Below, one piece after another: positions 1 to 6,040 of a DNA stretch of 20,226 nucleotides. The notes under the pieces are model-generated. The model did not search any database. It was not told the origin of the DNA and worked only from the letters and a program-made list of their open reading frames with translations. The position numbers and the translations under genes were made by a program. Numbering within the stretch: position 1 is the first letter of the stretch; each line of letters starts with the position of its first letter. Source of the DNA: Chara braunii (lineage: Eukaryota > Streptophyta > Charophyceae > Charales > Characeae); contig BFEA01000347.1 of NCBI GenBank assembly GCA_003427395.1, positions 525,746-545,971 on the forward strand. The letters run 5' to 3'.

Positions 1-62
<62 letters not shown>
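1..62. repeat. (GA)n microsatellite
   Basis: Uninterrupted GA dinucleotides open the window, so the tract probably extends beyond it. It is followed by a short CA-rich stretch up to about 85. Confidence 0.99.
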
Positions 63-64
<2 letters not shown>

Positions 65-85
65 CACAAACAAACACACACACAC

Positions 86-600
86 GCGAACAAAGACACA
101 CAGATGCACACAGGTCCACAGGTCAGAATCATCCGCAGCTAACAACTCTTGGCAAGCCACAGCAGAGTTACTGTGATCAAAAGATTAACTGACAAACCAG
201 GACAATCTACATCTCTCTCCCAGCGCGCCAATACAACGACAGGTCATGTCACTACTTTGGCCAGTGGATACGACGTAGGAGTGAACTGCTATGGAGACAG
301 AACGTATCATGCAGTGCTCAATAATAGATGGAAACGAGGGGGGAAGGGGCAGGGGCAGGTGGGAGGGAGCAAAGGGGAAAGATAAACTGTGCACATCCAA
401 CCTGCACAGGGTCTCCCTTGAACTCTCTCCAGCACTGCGCCCAAAGGGGGGATCTGAGCCCTACAGCAATATCCAGATTCCCCCGCGGGGCGCAGTGCGA
501 GTCCGTGGTTATGTGTTCACCAAACCACCAGCACACCTGACCCTCGTGGACTTGCACTCGCACTGCGAGTCGCCAAGCTTTGCCAAACAGCCAGAAGCGC
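86..600. other. Unannotated unique sequence
   Basis: Mixed-composition sequence. The open frames here are short and overlap on both strands without a recognisable motif. I see no gene, RNA or repeat that I can support. Confidence 0.4.
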
Positions 601-608
601 ACTTGTGC

Positions 609-683
609 TTTTTTTTTGGGGGGGGGGGGCTGGGCTGGCGCCGCCAGCCATTGCAGTCTTTTTTTTTTTTGGGGGGGGGGGGG
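609..683 (-). repeat. Two T-tract/G-tract pairs (C-tract then A-tract on minus strand)
   Basis: T9 followed by G12 (609-629) and T12 followed by G13 (659-683), separated by a GC-rich segment containing CGCCAGCCATTG. The same 12-mer recurs at about 964-975. Read on the minus strand each is a C run followed by an A run. The ends of the poly(A) retroposon at 3912-4282 and of the LINE at 15033-17640 look the same. They may be 3' ends of old retroposons, but no TSD was found. Confidence 0.5.
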
Positions 684-741
684 CCAGCAGCCCCGGGACT
701 TCAGAAAGTTTAGGAGTGAGTCCTCTGTGTTCTCAAGTTGC

Positions 742-1055
742 CTGGGGCCGTGTACTACCGTCTTCACCCGAATAGAACGCCCGCTGCATCTGGACCGAAA
801 GTTGTGCCAAATACAGCTATAATGACCGGCGTTCTATTCGGGTGAAGACGGTAGCGGTTTAAACCACCAGTAAACCCGGAGTGGGCCTTTTTTTTCCGAG
901 CCGCCAGCGGCGCACTTTCCGAACTGCCAGTGGTGGCACTTCTTTCCTTTTTTGGCTGGTGGCGCCAGCCATTGTGGTGGTCCCATAGGCCCCAGCCGCA
1001 AGAATGAGGTTGTTGTGCGACAAAATGTTTTGTTGCAAGGCTGGGGCCGTGTACT
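742..1055 (+). repeat. 15-bp direct repeat CTGGGGCCGTGTACT
   Basis: Identical copies lie at 742-756 and 1041-1055. The left copy ends where the inverted-repeat element begins. The pair could be the target duplication of an element spanning 757-1040, or a local duplication. No A tail is visible next to either copy. Confidence 0.5.
755..854. mobile_element. Short inverted-repeat (MITE-like) element, family M, copy M1
   Basis: A 100-bp element with perfect 27-bp terminal inverted repeats beginning CTACCGTCTTCACCCG (755-781 and 828-854). The internal part, with CATCTGGACCGAAAGT and ATAATGACCGG, recurs in the other family copies. The ends read TA-CCGTC...GACGG-TA, which would fit a TA target duplication as in Tc1/mariner-type MITEs. 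There is no coding capacity. Related copies: 6191-6373, 7606-7717, an inverted fragment at 6801-6855, and two at about 14055-14130 and 14225-14308. Confidence 0.8.
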
Positions 1056-1058
1056 GGT

Positions 1059-1082
1059 GCTTTAAACTTTAAAGTTTAAAGC
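1059..1082. repeat. 24-bp perfect palindrome
   Basis: GCTTTAAACTTT followed directly by its exact reverse complement, directly after the 15-bp direct repeat. A related 10-bp palindrome GGTTTAAACC lies at 856-865. Function unknown. Confidence 0.8.
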
Positions 1083-1171
1083 CATATAATATAATGACTC
1101 TGTCCTCAGACTGTGCTGTCGTGACACCACCTGCATAACATGTGTAGCAACGGTGAGAAAAGAGGAAGGGA

Positions 1172-1189
1172 GTCCTTTGGGACATCCGT

Positions 1190-1220
<31 letters not shown>

Positions 1221-1273
1221 AATGGCCCCTTCGCAAGGATGACACGCATAAATCGAGAAATGGTCCAAATTAA

Positions 1274-1305
<32 letters not shown>
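1172..1305 (+). pseudogene. U6 snRNA retropseudogene with poly(A) tail
   Basis: U6 is the spliceosomal RNA that forms the catalytic core with U2. The copy is nearly full length: a shortened 5' hairpin (GTCCTTTGGGAC), then the conserved GATACAGAGAAGATTAGC containing the ACAGAGA box. A 3' part of plant type (AATCGAGAAATGGTCCAAAT) follows. It has small indels (GCAAATGG for GCATGG, CTTCGC for CTGCGC). After AAATT comes an AT-rich link and about 27 A (1279-1305). AGGAAGG occurs both before the copy (1163-1169) and after the tail (1305-1311), a short TSD. Transcribed U6 genes lack a templated A tail, so this is a LINE-mobilised retrocopy. No USE or TATA box at the expected spacing was noticed upstream. 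Confidence 0.9.
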
Positions 1306-1308
<3 letters not shown>

Positions 1309-1412
1309 AGGAAGGATTGTATACAAGGACACACAAGAATGGTTTCGGGTGTGCTCTTCATGTCTGGCTTGTGTATTTTTATTTTTTTAATATTTTTATC
1401 AAATTTTATGCA

Positions 1413-1620
1413 ATAGGGGTAATTACGCGGGAGTCACAAGAACGAGTTATAAATTATATTTGCACTATGGGCCAAGATACAGTTTGCAATTGCAGTTCGG
1501 GCACAGTACCTGGCCAGAAAGCTGGGTTGTATACATTGCCCGAACTGCAATTGCAAACTGTATCTTGGCCCATACGGCTATTATAACTCGTTTTTGTGAT
1601 TCCCGCGTAGTTTCCCCTAT
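1413..1620. mobile_element. Palindromic MITE, 208 bp
   Basis: The whole element folds on itself. The outer arms start ATAGGGGTAATTACGCGGGA on the left and mirror it, with a few mismatches, at about 1579-1620 on the right. The inner arms (about 1465-1503 and 1538-1575; GCCAAGATACAGTTTGCAAT) match perfectly. The non-palindromic centre is only about 35 bp. The ends read TA-GGGG...CCCC-TA, which may be a TA target duplication. No coding capacity. Classified from structure only. Confidence 0.8.
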
Positions 1621-1735
1621 GAGACAATATATATGGTCGGGGCCGTCACTACGCGGCCATGCTGTGCCTCTAGTGCCAGCGGCGTGTCTGGAGTGTATTT
1701 TTTGGCTGTGACAGACCTTTCTTTGTCTCGTGGGT

Positions 1736-2076
1736 GTTTTGCTGGCTTGTAATGGGGTGTGAACCGACAGTCTGTAGAGTTTTCCATCTGGTGTGGGTGA
1801 GTGATAGTCTGCTTTGATTTTCGTCACGGGTACCTTGAGGGCAGTGGTTGGTGGTCCCCACCACCTCAGAGGGGTATCAGCAGTTGTCGGGCAGTCATTG
1901 ATGCTTAACCACAACCGGGGTTAAGGTGGATTATCACTTACAGTGTAATCAGTTAGGGGATTCTGCAGACTGTTGAGGGTTCAGCCTCCTGACGAAACAG
2001 TTTGTCACAGCCCCTCGTTTGTTGTCCTCTTCTCTCTCTCTGCCTACGGTTTACCGGGCAGTTCTGTTTGTGATGA
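1736..2076 (+). mobile_element. Hammerhead-bearing retroposon family H, copy A (longest)
   Basis: This is the longest copy, in ribozyme-sense orientation. It matches the minus strand of copy C from TTTTGCTGGCTTGTAATGGG to its 3' end TTCTGTTTGTGATGATA, which runs into a (TA)n tract at 2077-2095. Relative to copy C it carries about 96 extra bases (about 1822-1917) containing the small palindrome GGTGGTCCCCACCACC. Its ribozyme has lost stem II. No long open frame belongs to the family, so it must be non-autonomous. Several copies end at the same 3' TGTGACGATA plus (TA)n. The 5' start is variable, as for 5'-truncated retroposons. Confidence 0.6.
1964..2010 (+). ncRNA. Hammerhead ribozyme relic, stem II deleted (copy A)
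   Basis: The order TGCAGACTGTT, GAGGGTTCAGCCTC, CTGA, CGAAACAGTTTGT is that of a type III hammerhead. The 19 bases holding the rest of CUGAUGA and stem II (seen in copies B and C) are missing between CTGA and CGAAAC. Stem I (GAGG/CCUC) and stem III (GCAGACUGU/ACAGUUUGU) remain. Without stem II and the GAUGA bases it should be inactive. Confidence 0.6.
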
Positions 2077-2095
2077 TATATATATATATATATAT
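2077..2095. repeat. (TA)n tract between copies A and B
   Basis: A TA microsatellite at the centre of an inverted pair of family H copies. The same kind of tract borders family H copies at about 2180-2204, 2664-2675, 5383-5407, 5476-5486 and 5565-5580. Confidence 0.9.
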
Positions 2096-2097
2096 CT

Positions 2098-2180
2098 ATG
2101 AAGAGGACAACAAACAAGGGGCTGTGACAAACTGTTTCGTCGGAGTTTCACCGACTCATCAGGAGGCTGAACCCTCAACA
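2098..2180 (-). mobile_element. Family H copy B (partial)
   Basis: Minus-strand copy that starts in TATGAAGAGGACAACAAAC and runs through the ribozyme to GTTGAGGG, where it meets (TA)n. It lacks the terminal part (GTAAACCGTAGGCAG side) and abuts copy A head to head across (TA)n. Confidence 0.6.
2127..2180 (-). ncRNA. Type III hammerhead ribozyme motif (copy B)
   Basis: On the minus strand all core elements are present in order: cleavage triplet GUU, stem I GAGG/CCUC with loop GUUCAG, CUGAUGA, stem II GUCGG/CCGAC with a 7-nt loop, GAA, then ACAG. Stem II is perfect. The upstream strand of stem III is replaced by (TA)n, so only 3 bp (UGU/ACA) of the 9 possible in copy C remain. Weak cleavage or none would be expected from this copy. 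Confidence 0.65.
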
Positions 2181-2204
2181 TATATATATATTGTCACATA
2201 TATA

Positions 2205-2285
2205 TCGTCACAAACAGAACTGCCCGGTAAACCGTAGGCAGAGAGAGAGAAGAGGACAACAAACGAGGGGCTGTGACAACCTGTA
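2205..2285 (-). mobile_element. Family H copy D (truncated)
   Basis: Covers TCGTCACAAACAGAACTG to GACAACCTGTA and is tandem to copy C. In ribozyme sense it starts at ACAGGUUGUC, directly after where GAA would lie, so the ribozyme core is absent. Copy G starts at the equivalent base. Confidence 0.6.
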
Positions 2286-2552
2286 TCGTCACAAACAGAA
2301 CTGCCCGGTAAACCGTAGGCAGAGAGAGAGAAGAGGACAACAAACGAGGGGCTGTGACAAACTGTTTCGTTGGAGTTTCACCGACTCATCAGGAGGCTGA
2401 ACCCTCAACAGTCTGCAGAATCCCCTCACTGATTACACTGTAAATGATAATCTACCTTAACCAAAATCAAAGTAGACTATCACTCACCCACACCAGATGG
2501 AAAACTCTACAGACTGTCGGTTCACACCCCATCACAAGCCAGCAAAACATCC
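2286..2552 (-). mobile_element. Family H copy C (contains near-complete ribozyme)
   Basis: Minus-strand copy of about 267 bp. It matches copy A end to end apart from the roughly 96-bp segment present only in copy A. It contains the most complete type III hammerhead of the cluster. No coding potential. Confidence 0.65.
2357..2416 (-). ncRNA. Type III hammerhead ribozyme motif (copy C)
   Basis: Read on the minus strand: stem III GCAGACUGU pairs over 9 bp (two G-U) with ACAGUUUGU, and the cleavage triplet is GUU with U at position 17. Stem I is GAGG/CCUC with a GUUCAG loop, followed by CUGAUGA. Stem II is GUCGG/CCAAC, with one C-A mismatch where copy B has C-G. GAA then joins A15.1. All invariant hammerhead core bases are present. 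Open stem III makes it type III, the form known from plant retrozymes and viroid-like RNAs. GUU is permitted under the NUH rule but cleaves more slowly than GUC. Confidence 0.7.
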
Positions 2553-2640
2553 ATCGTCAAATAGAACTGGCCGGTAAACCGTAGGCAGAGAGGGAGAAGA
2601 GGACAACAAACGAGGGGCTGTGACAAACTGTTTCGTCGGA
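2553..2640 (-). mobile_element. Family H copy E (truncated)
   Basis: Starts ATCGTCAAATAGAACTGGCC and stops within ribozyme stem II (TTTCGTCGGA), then changes to unrelated GAGATAGATTG. A further 10-bp scrap TCGTCACAAA follows a (TA)n tract at about 2676-2685. Confidence 0.6.
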
Positions 2641-2689
2641 GAGATAGATTGATAATAATTTAAGTATATATATATCGTCACAAAGTTAT

Positions 2690-3045
2690 CAGAGCGCAAA
2701 AGCGAAAAAAAAACACAAAAGGAAACAAAGAAGGTATCAATTCCTTTTTTATCTTCTTACTTACAACTCCCCCTGTTCAGAACCTCTTGCGTTTTTTTTG
2801 GTTTTTTTTTTTTTTTTTTTTTTTTAACAAGACCACCTTGGAAGCAGCTTGAGGTGCTGGTAGGAACAGTCACCTCAAGCTGTACAAGGCCGCCCACGTG
2901 GATGTAGGTTGAGTGGCGGCTGCCCCCACCCCCGTGTGTCATATCCACCCACTTGCACACAGCCAAAGGGCAAAGAGGCAAAGAAAAGAGGAAGGGAACA
3001 GCCAGGTACAACAAAACAGGGGGCAACAAGAAACAGCACCAAAAC
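2690..3045. other. A-rich sequence and a T29-class tract; possible minus-strand retroposon
   Basis: A long T run (about 2793-2825) is followed by a segment in which CTTGAGGTG and CACCTCAAG form an inverted pair (2849-2880). On the minus strand this would be a poly(A)-tailed retroposon, but no TSD was found. The rest to 3045 is A-rich and has no recognisable gene. Confidence 0.35.
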
Positions 3046-3690
3046 CGGATCCTAGATGACAAGTCCCACATGCAAGCACCGCCCCTCCTTCACAGGCCAA
3101 ACGACGGGACAAGACCACCCAGGGCAAAACTCTTGTCTGCAAAAACAAAACAAAAACAAAAACAAAAACAAAACTATATACAGCAGATGGCCTTATTCAT
3201 CATCAAGACGTGGGTATTCCCATTCCTAAACTATTCATGCTCTCATAGGCTGAACAACAAAAAAAACGGGATGACTGGTCGCACATGAAAGCACCGCTAC
3301 GCTCGCCAAAATAGACCGAACAACGGGACAGAACCAACCGGGATGCAGGCAAGGGTGCCAAAAAACACACATAACAGATCCTAGATGACAAGTCCCACAT
3401 GCAAGCATCGCCCCCTACGTCACAGGCCAAACAACGGGACAATGACCAACCAGGATAGCAATCAACACCCTTGCCTGCAAAAAATATACATAAAGACAAT
3501 CCCAGATGACAATTCCCACCTAAAAGCACCGCCCCCCTTGGATAGGCCAAACAACGGGAACCAGCCAACTAGGATGCCGAAAGGGGAAAAAAAACGGATG
3601 ACAAGTCCCACATGAAAACACCGCCACGTGGGCCGAACAACAAGACAAAACCAACCGGGATGCGGACAAAGAGTACCAAAAATACCAACA
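3046..3690 (+). repeat. Degenerate tandem array, about 5 units of 95-120 bp
   Basis: Units start near 3046, 3266, 3375, 3491 and 3594. Each shows GATGACAAGTCCCACATG, then AGCACCGCC, then GGCCAAACAACGGGACA, then ACCAACCGGGATGC, then an A-rich spacer. Unit 1 is followed by about 100 bp of (CAAAAA)-like and unique sequence before unit 2. Units differ by about 10-25%. The open frames across it share weak repeated peptides, but indels differ between units, so I read it as a non-coding minisatellite. Confidence 0.7.
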
Positions 3691-3894
3691 ATTCTATGCT
3701 AGGACTTTTCCTACTAAGCTCTGGACGTAATTGTGGCCAGATTCATCCAGGCCCCGGCCATAATTGTGGTCAGATACATTTAGCGAAGTGGTAGTGTGAG
3801 TATGCCCTCAGTGTGTGGATTAGCAGCTCGTAAACTTTGTCCTCCTTCACGCTCTCAAATGAGACAATCCATGGAATCCTTAATTCATAACTTT

Positions 3895-3911
3895 AAGCTT
3901 TACACGGAGGG
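3895..3911 (+). repeat. 17-bp target-site duplication, left copy
   Basis: AAGCTTTACACGGAGGG lies inside nad7 and is identical to 4283-4299 on the other side of the inserted retroposon. Confidence 0.95.
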
Positions 3912-4194
3912 AACCTTTTTTCGAGGAAGAACTAAAAAATTGAACACTATGCTATATCAGCCATTCCATCTTCCTAAACATAGAGCAACTCCTAGCCCTC
4001 CCTATACCCGGACATTACTACTCAAAGACAGTACTGACCAGACCAACATCATCCATAGCTGACCTCGCCCCAGCACCTCATATGTTGTGTAATAATTCAT
4101 GTGGGACGCTGGACCCGGTTTCCAGCACGTGCTGCTCCCCACGAATAGATTGGAGCAAATTGTCCCCCCCCCCAAACAAACAAACAAAAAAAAA

Positions 4195-4267
<73 letters not shown>

Positions 4268-4282
4268 AAAACAAAAAAAAAA
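3912..4282 (+). mobile_element. Poly(A) retroposon E1 inserted in nad7
   Basis: A 371-bp insertion between perfect 17-bp TSDs. It ends in a C10 run, then CAAACAAACAAAC, then a very long A tract with a few C interruptions (about 4187-4282). The 3' 70 bp (GGGACGCTGGACCC, GTGCTGCTCCCCAC, AATAGATT) matches the minus strand of 6569-6800, so both belong to one short retroposon family. No A/B boxes for RNA polymerase III and no long open frame were seen. The first 150 bp are unidentified. Typical of SINE-like elements moved by L1-type LINEs. Confidence 0.85.
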
Positions 4283-4299
4283 AAGCTTTACACGGAGGG
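4283..4299 (+). repeat. 17-bp target-site duplication, right copy
   Basis: Identical to 3895-3911. It directly follows the A tail, and nad7 sequence resumes after it. Confidence 0.95.
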
Positions 4300-4363
4300 T
4301 GTGTCTGTACCAGCTTCTTCTATGCACACCTGTGTAGAAGCACCCAAAGGAGAATTTGGTGTA

Positions 4364-4501
4364 TAATACTCTGGGCTACCAGCCGGGCCGCCCGGGTCAC
4401 CTTGTTTGACTGGACAGCCCGGGTCACCTTGTTTGACTGGGCAGCCCGGCCGTGCAAGGACCACGGAAGGGCCCAGCAAAAAAAAAAAAAAAAAAAAAAA
4501 C
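4364..4501 (+). mobile_element. GC-rich poly(A) retroposon R1
   Basis: Lies between the nad7 and nad4 fragments. It contains two tandem copies of CCCGGGTCACCTTGTTTGAC, then CGTGCAAGGACCACGG, GGGCCCAGC and about 21 A (4480-4500). Related sequence in the opposite direction lies at about 5013-5070. No TSD was recognised, so the left boundary is uncertain. Confidence 0.45.
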
Positions 4502-4740
4502 ATGCAAATAGGTATTAAGAACGTAGTCAACACCACAAAGAATAAAGAAATCCCATCTAGACCTGTATAAAAATTGATATTTGAGTAAGGAAGCCATCGT
4601 ATTGTTTCAACAAATTGGAATTTAGCTGTAGAATTCTCAAATTGTATCCAAAACAACAGAGAGTATAAAAAAGTGATCAAAGAGGTGCAAAAGGCAATAC
4701 TTCGTATCAACCGTATTTTCGAGTTAGGAATAAGTAAAAC
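4502..4740 (-). pseudogene. nad4: Mitochondrial nad4 fragment (NUMT)
   Basis: NAD4 is a membrane proton-pumping subunit of complex I. The minus strand encodes an uninterrupted stretch of about 80 residues from IPNSKIRLIRSIAFCTSLIT through FQFVETIRWLPYSNINFY to GLDGISLFFVVLTTFLIPIC. This is the N-terminal part of plant-type NAD4, including the hallmark LDGISLFF. Full NAD4 is about 490 residues. It ends at the A tail of R1 on one side and passes directly into rRNA sequence at about 4740 on the other. The open frame with few changes suggests recent transfer. Confidence 0.9.
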
Positions 4741-4883
4741 GAGCGACAGTTTATTAAAAACACAGGACTCTGCCAAGTGGTAACACGATGTATAGAGTCT
4801 GACACCTGCCCGGTGCTGGAAGGTGAAAAGGAGAAGTGACATAAGCTTCGAATGGAAGCCCCAGTAAACGGCGGCAGTAACTC
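4741..4883 (+). pseudogene. rnl: Mitochondrial LSU rRNA fragment (NUMT)
   Basis: Matches bacterial/mitochondrial 23S-type rRNA around the start of domain V: CAGTTTATTAAAAACACAGG, GACACCTGCCCGGTGCTGGA, then GAAGCCCCAGTAAACGGCGG and CAGTAAC. The intermediate GTAACACGATGTATAGAGTC is of plant mitochondrial rather than chloroplast type. About 143 nt remain of roughly 3 kb. It is joined head-on to nad4 on the opposite strand, so mitochondrial pieces were ligated or rearranged. Breaks off at an A15 run (4886-4901). Confidence 0.9.
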
Positions 4884-5012
4884 GAAAAAAAAAAAAAAAA
4901 CTGGAAATGTAAAAAAAAAACAAAAAAAACCCTATGTGATGCAGAAAAATAAACCGAACAACTTTTGCCTCAGCGTCACATCGAAATTCGGAATTCCTTA
5001 CCAATTTTTCTT
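4884..5012. other. A-rich junction sequence
   Basis: Two A runs (4886-4901, 4911-4928) and a short unique segment. Possibly retroposon tails attached to the NUMT. Nothing else recognised. Confidence 0.35.
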
Positions 5013-5075
5013 TTTCTTTTTTTGGCCCAGCCGGGCAAGGTCCCCCGGGCCACTCTGGCAGCCTCGGTGTACGTT
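5013..5075 (-). mobile_element. Retroposon fragment R2, related to R1
   Basis: A T-rich run, then GGCCCAGCCGGGCAAGGTCC and CCCGGGCC. The minus strand reads like the 3' part of R1 (CCGGG, ACCTTG, GGGCC, then A tail). R1 and R2 flank the nad4/rnl fragment with their A tails facing inward. Confidence 0.35.
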
Positions 5076-5382
5076 TAGTTAGCAACGGAACCAACCCCCC
5101 TTATTGTTGTAAAATTTGAGGCCCCACCCCAACTTAAGGGCTTTGGTTACAACCCTCCATCAAGGGTTCACCCTCTTGAGGACTTGGCGGCCCTTAGTGA
5201 AAAAAATCCCAATGAAACCGTCTGTCACAGCCCCATGGCTTTCGCGGCTTTTCGCTCTTTTCTACAGTTCTGACGATCGCTTGCCGGGCAGTTCACTCTG
5301 ACAAACTGACAATATATGATAGCCCTGGAGGGCCCCCGAATCGTCAGAGGGTGATATGCCAAATTGCTATATGTTGTCAATG
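5076..5382. other. Unassigned sequence with a diverged family H remnant
   Basis: About 5218-5295 contains GTCTGTCACAGCCCC and TTGCCGGGCAGTTC in the same order as the family H 3' half, with strong divergence. A 36-bp block (AGCCCTGGAGGGCC, TCGTCAGAGGGTGATAT) at 5321-5357 recurs at 5580-5617. Confidence 0.4.
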
Positions 5383-5407
5383 ATATATATATATATATAT
5401 ATATATA

Positions 5408-5475
5408 TCGTCAAATAGAACTGCCCGGTAAACCGTAGGCAGAGAGGGAGAAGAGGACAACAAACGAGGGGCTGT
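5408..5475 (-). mobile_element. Family H copy F (truncated)
   Basis: TCGTCAAATAGAACTGCCCG to CGAGGGGCTG, bordered by (TA)n on both sides. In ribozyme sense it starts at CAGCCCC, beyond the ribozyme core. It is most like copy E (TCAAATAGAACTG, AGAGAGGGAG). Confidence 0.65.
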
Positions 5476-5486
5476 ATATATATATA

Positions 5487-5565
5487 TCGTCACAAACAGA
5501 ACTGCCCGGTAAACCGTAGGCAGAGAGAGAGAAGAGGACAACAAACGAGGGGCTGTGACAAACTG
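5487..5565 (-). mobile_element. Family H copy G (truncated)
   Basis: TCGTCACAAACAGAACTGCC to GACAAACTGT, again between (TA)n tracts. In ribozyme sense it begins at ACAGUUUGUC, the same base as copy D. The ribozyme core is absent. Confidence 0.65.
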
Positions 5566-5674
5566 TATATATATATATATAGCCCTGGAGGGCCGCCAAC
5601 TCGTCAGAGGGTGATATAGCGTGTCCCCCTCAGTCAGGTTTCTCTTCCAGTTACAGCTGTGGCAATGATATGGC

Positions 5675-5786
5675 ATGGGCGGTCAGGGGTAATTGAGGGT
5701 GATTCCCAGGCGGTCAGGGGTAATTGCAGAAATAGCTACGTTACCAGATCGGACGTCCGGGACCCCCCTGACCGCCCGGGAATGTC
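5675..5786. repeat. GGCGGTCAGGGG direct and inverted repeats
   Basis: GGCGGTCAGGGGTAATTG occurs at about 5679 and 5710. Its inverse CCCCTGACCGCC lies at 5766-5777. ATTCCCAGGCGGTCAGGGG and its inverted partner form arms around a 40-nt loop. It may be a small foldback element; boundaries unclear. Confidence 0.45.
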
Positions 5787-5789
5787 TGA

Positions 5790-6040
5790 GCGGACAACCG
5801 GTCGGCTGTCCGATGAAGATAAGCAAAGTCAAACAAACTCTGACTCGAGTGCGAGAACACACGTGCGCTGTCATGCACGAGATAGCAAACAATATGTGAA
5901 GAATCTCGAAACAGGTCTGTCTCTTAAGATAAGCCAACAAGACAAGAGACCAGCCACAGACAAGCTATGGCTTTCTCATCCCCGTCCTCGTCGTCAAAAA
6001 CGTCAAGAAGTCGCCGGAAGATGAAGAAGACTGGCATATT
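5790..6040. other. Unassigned sequence downstream of the minus-strand ribozyme
   Basis: On the minus strand this is what follows the cleavage site of the hammerhead at 6041-6085. It may belong to the same retroelement. The overlapping open frames on both strands show no known motif. Confidence 0.3.

Larger units (their letters stand above)
3829..4363 (+). pseudogene. nad7: Mitochondrial nad7 fragment in nuclear DNA (NUMT), split by a retroposon
   Basis: NAD7 is the 49-kDa-type subunit of respiratory complex I at the quinone site, encoded in plant mitochondria. The first part (3829-3911) encodes [20 protein letters not shown] and continues NFKLYTEG. After the insertion the same frame resumes (4300-4363) with VSVPASSMHTCVEAPKGEFG. 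Both match the NAD7 segment around the conserved HFKLYTEG...EAPKGEFG. About 50 codons remain of roughly 390. A retroposon at 3912-4282 plus its duplicated target interrupts it; removing these restores the frame. Homology stops on the left before Arg at 3829 and on the right at a TAA (4364). Nuclear location is inferred from the surrounding mobile elements. Confidence 0.88.

Noticed and set aside
291-767. Overlapping 140- and 149-codon frames on both strands
   Set aside because: They depend on T/G homopolymers and show no recognisable motif.
2127-2180. Type I hammerhead reading of family H with cleavage at UGUC/A
   Set aside because: The bases after GUC (ACAGCC) do not pair with those before CUGAUGA (GCCUC). 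The type III fold gives a 9-bp stem III in copy C.
3046-3690. CRISPR-like array or coding repeat protein
   Set aside because: Units are long, degenerate and unevenly spaced, with frame-shifting indels; context is eukaryotic.
4001-4366. Open frames made of poly-Lys/poly-Phe over homopolymers (also at 14516-14792, 18915-19158 and others)
   Set aside because: Translations of A/T or GA/CT tracts; no protein signal outside the tract.
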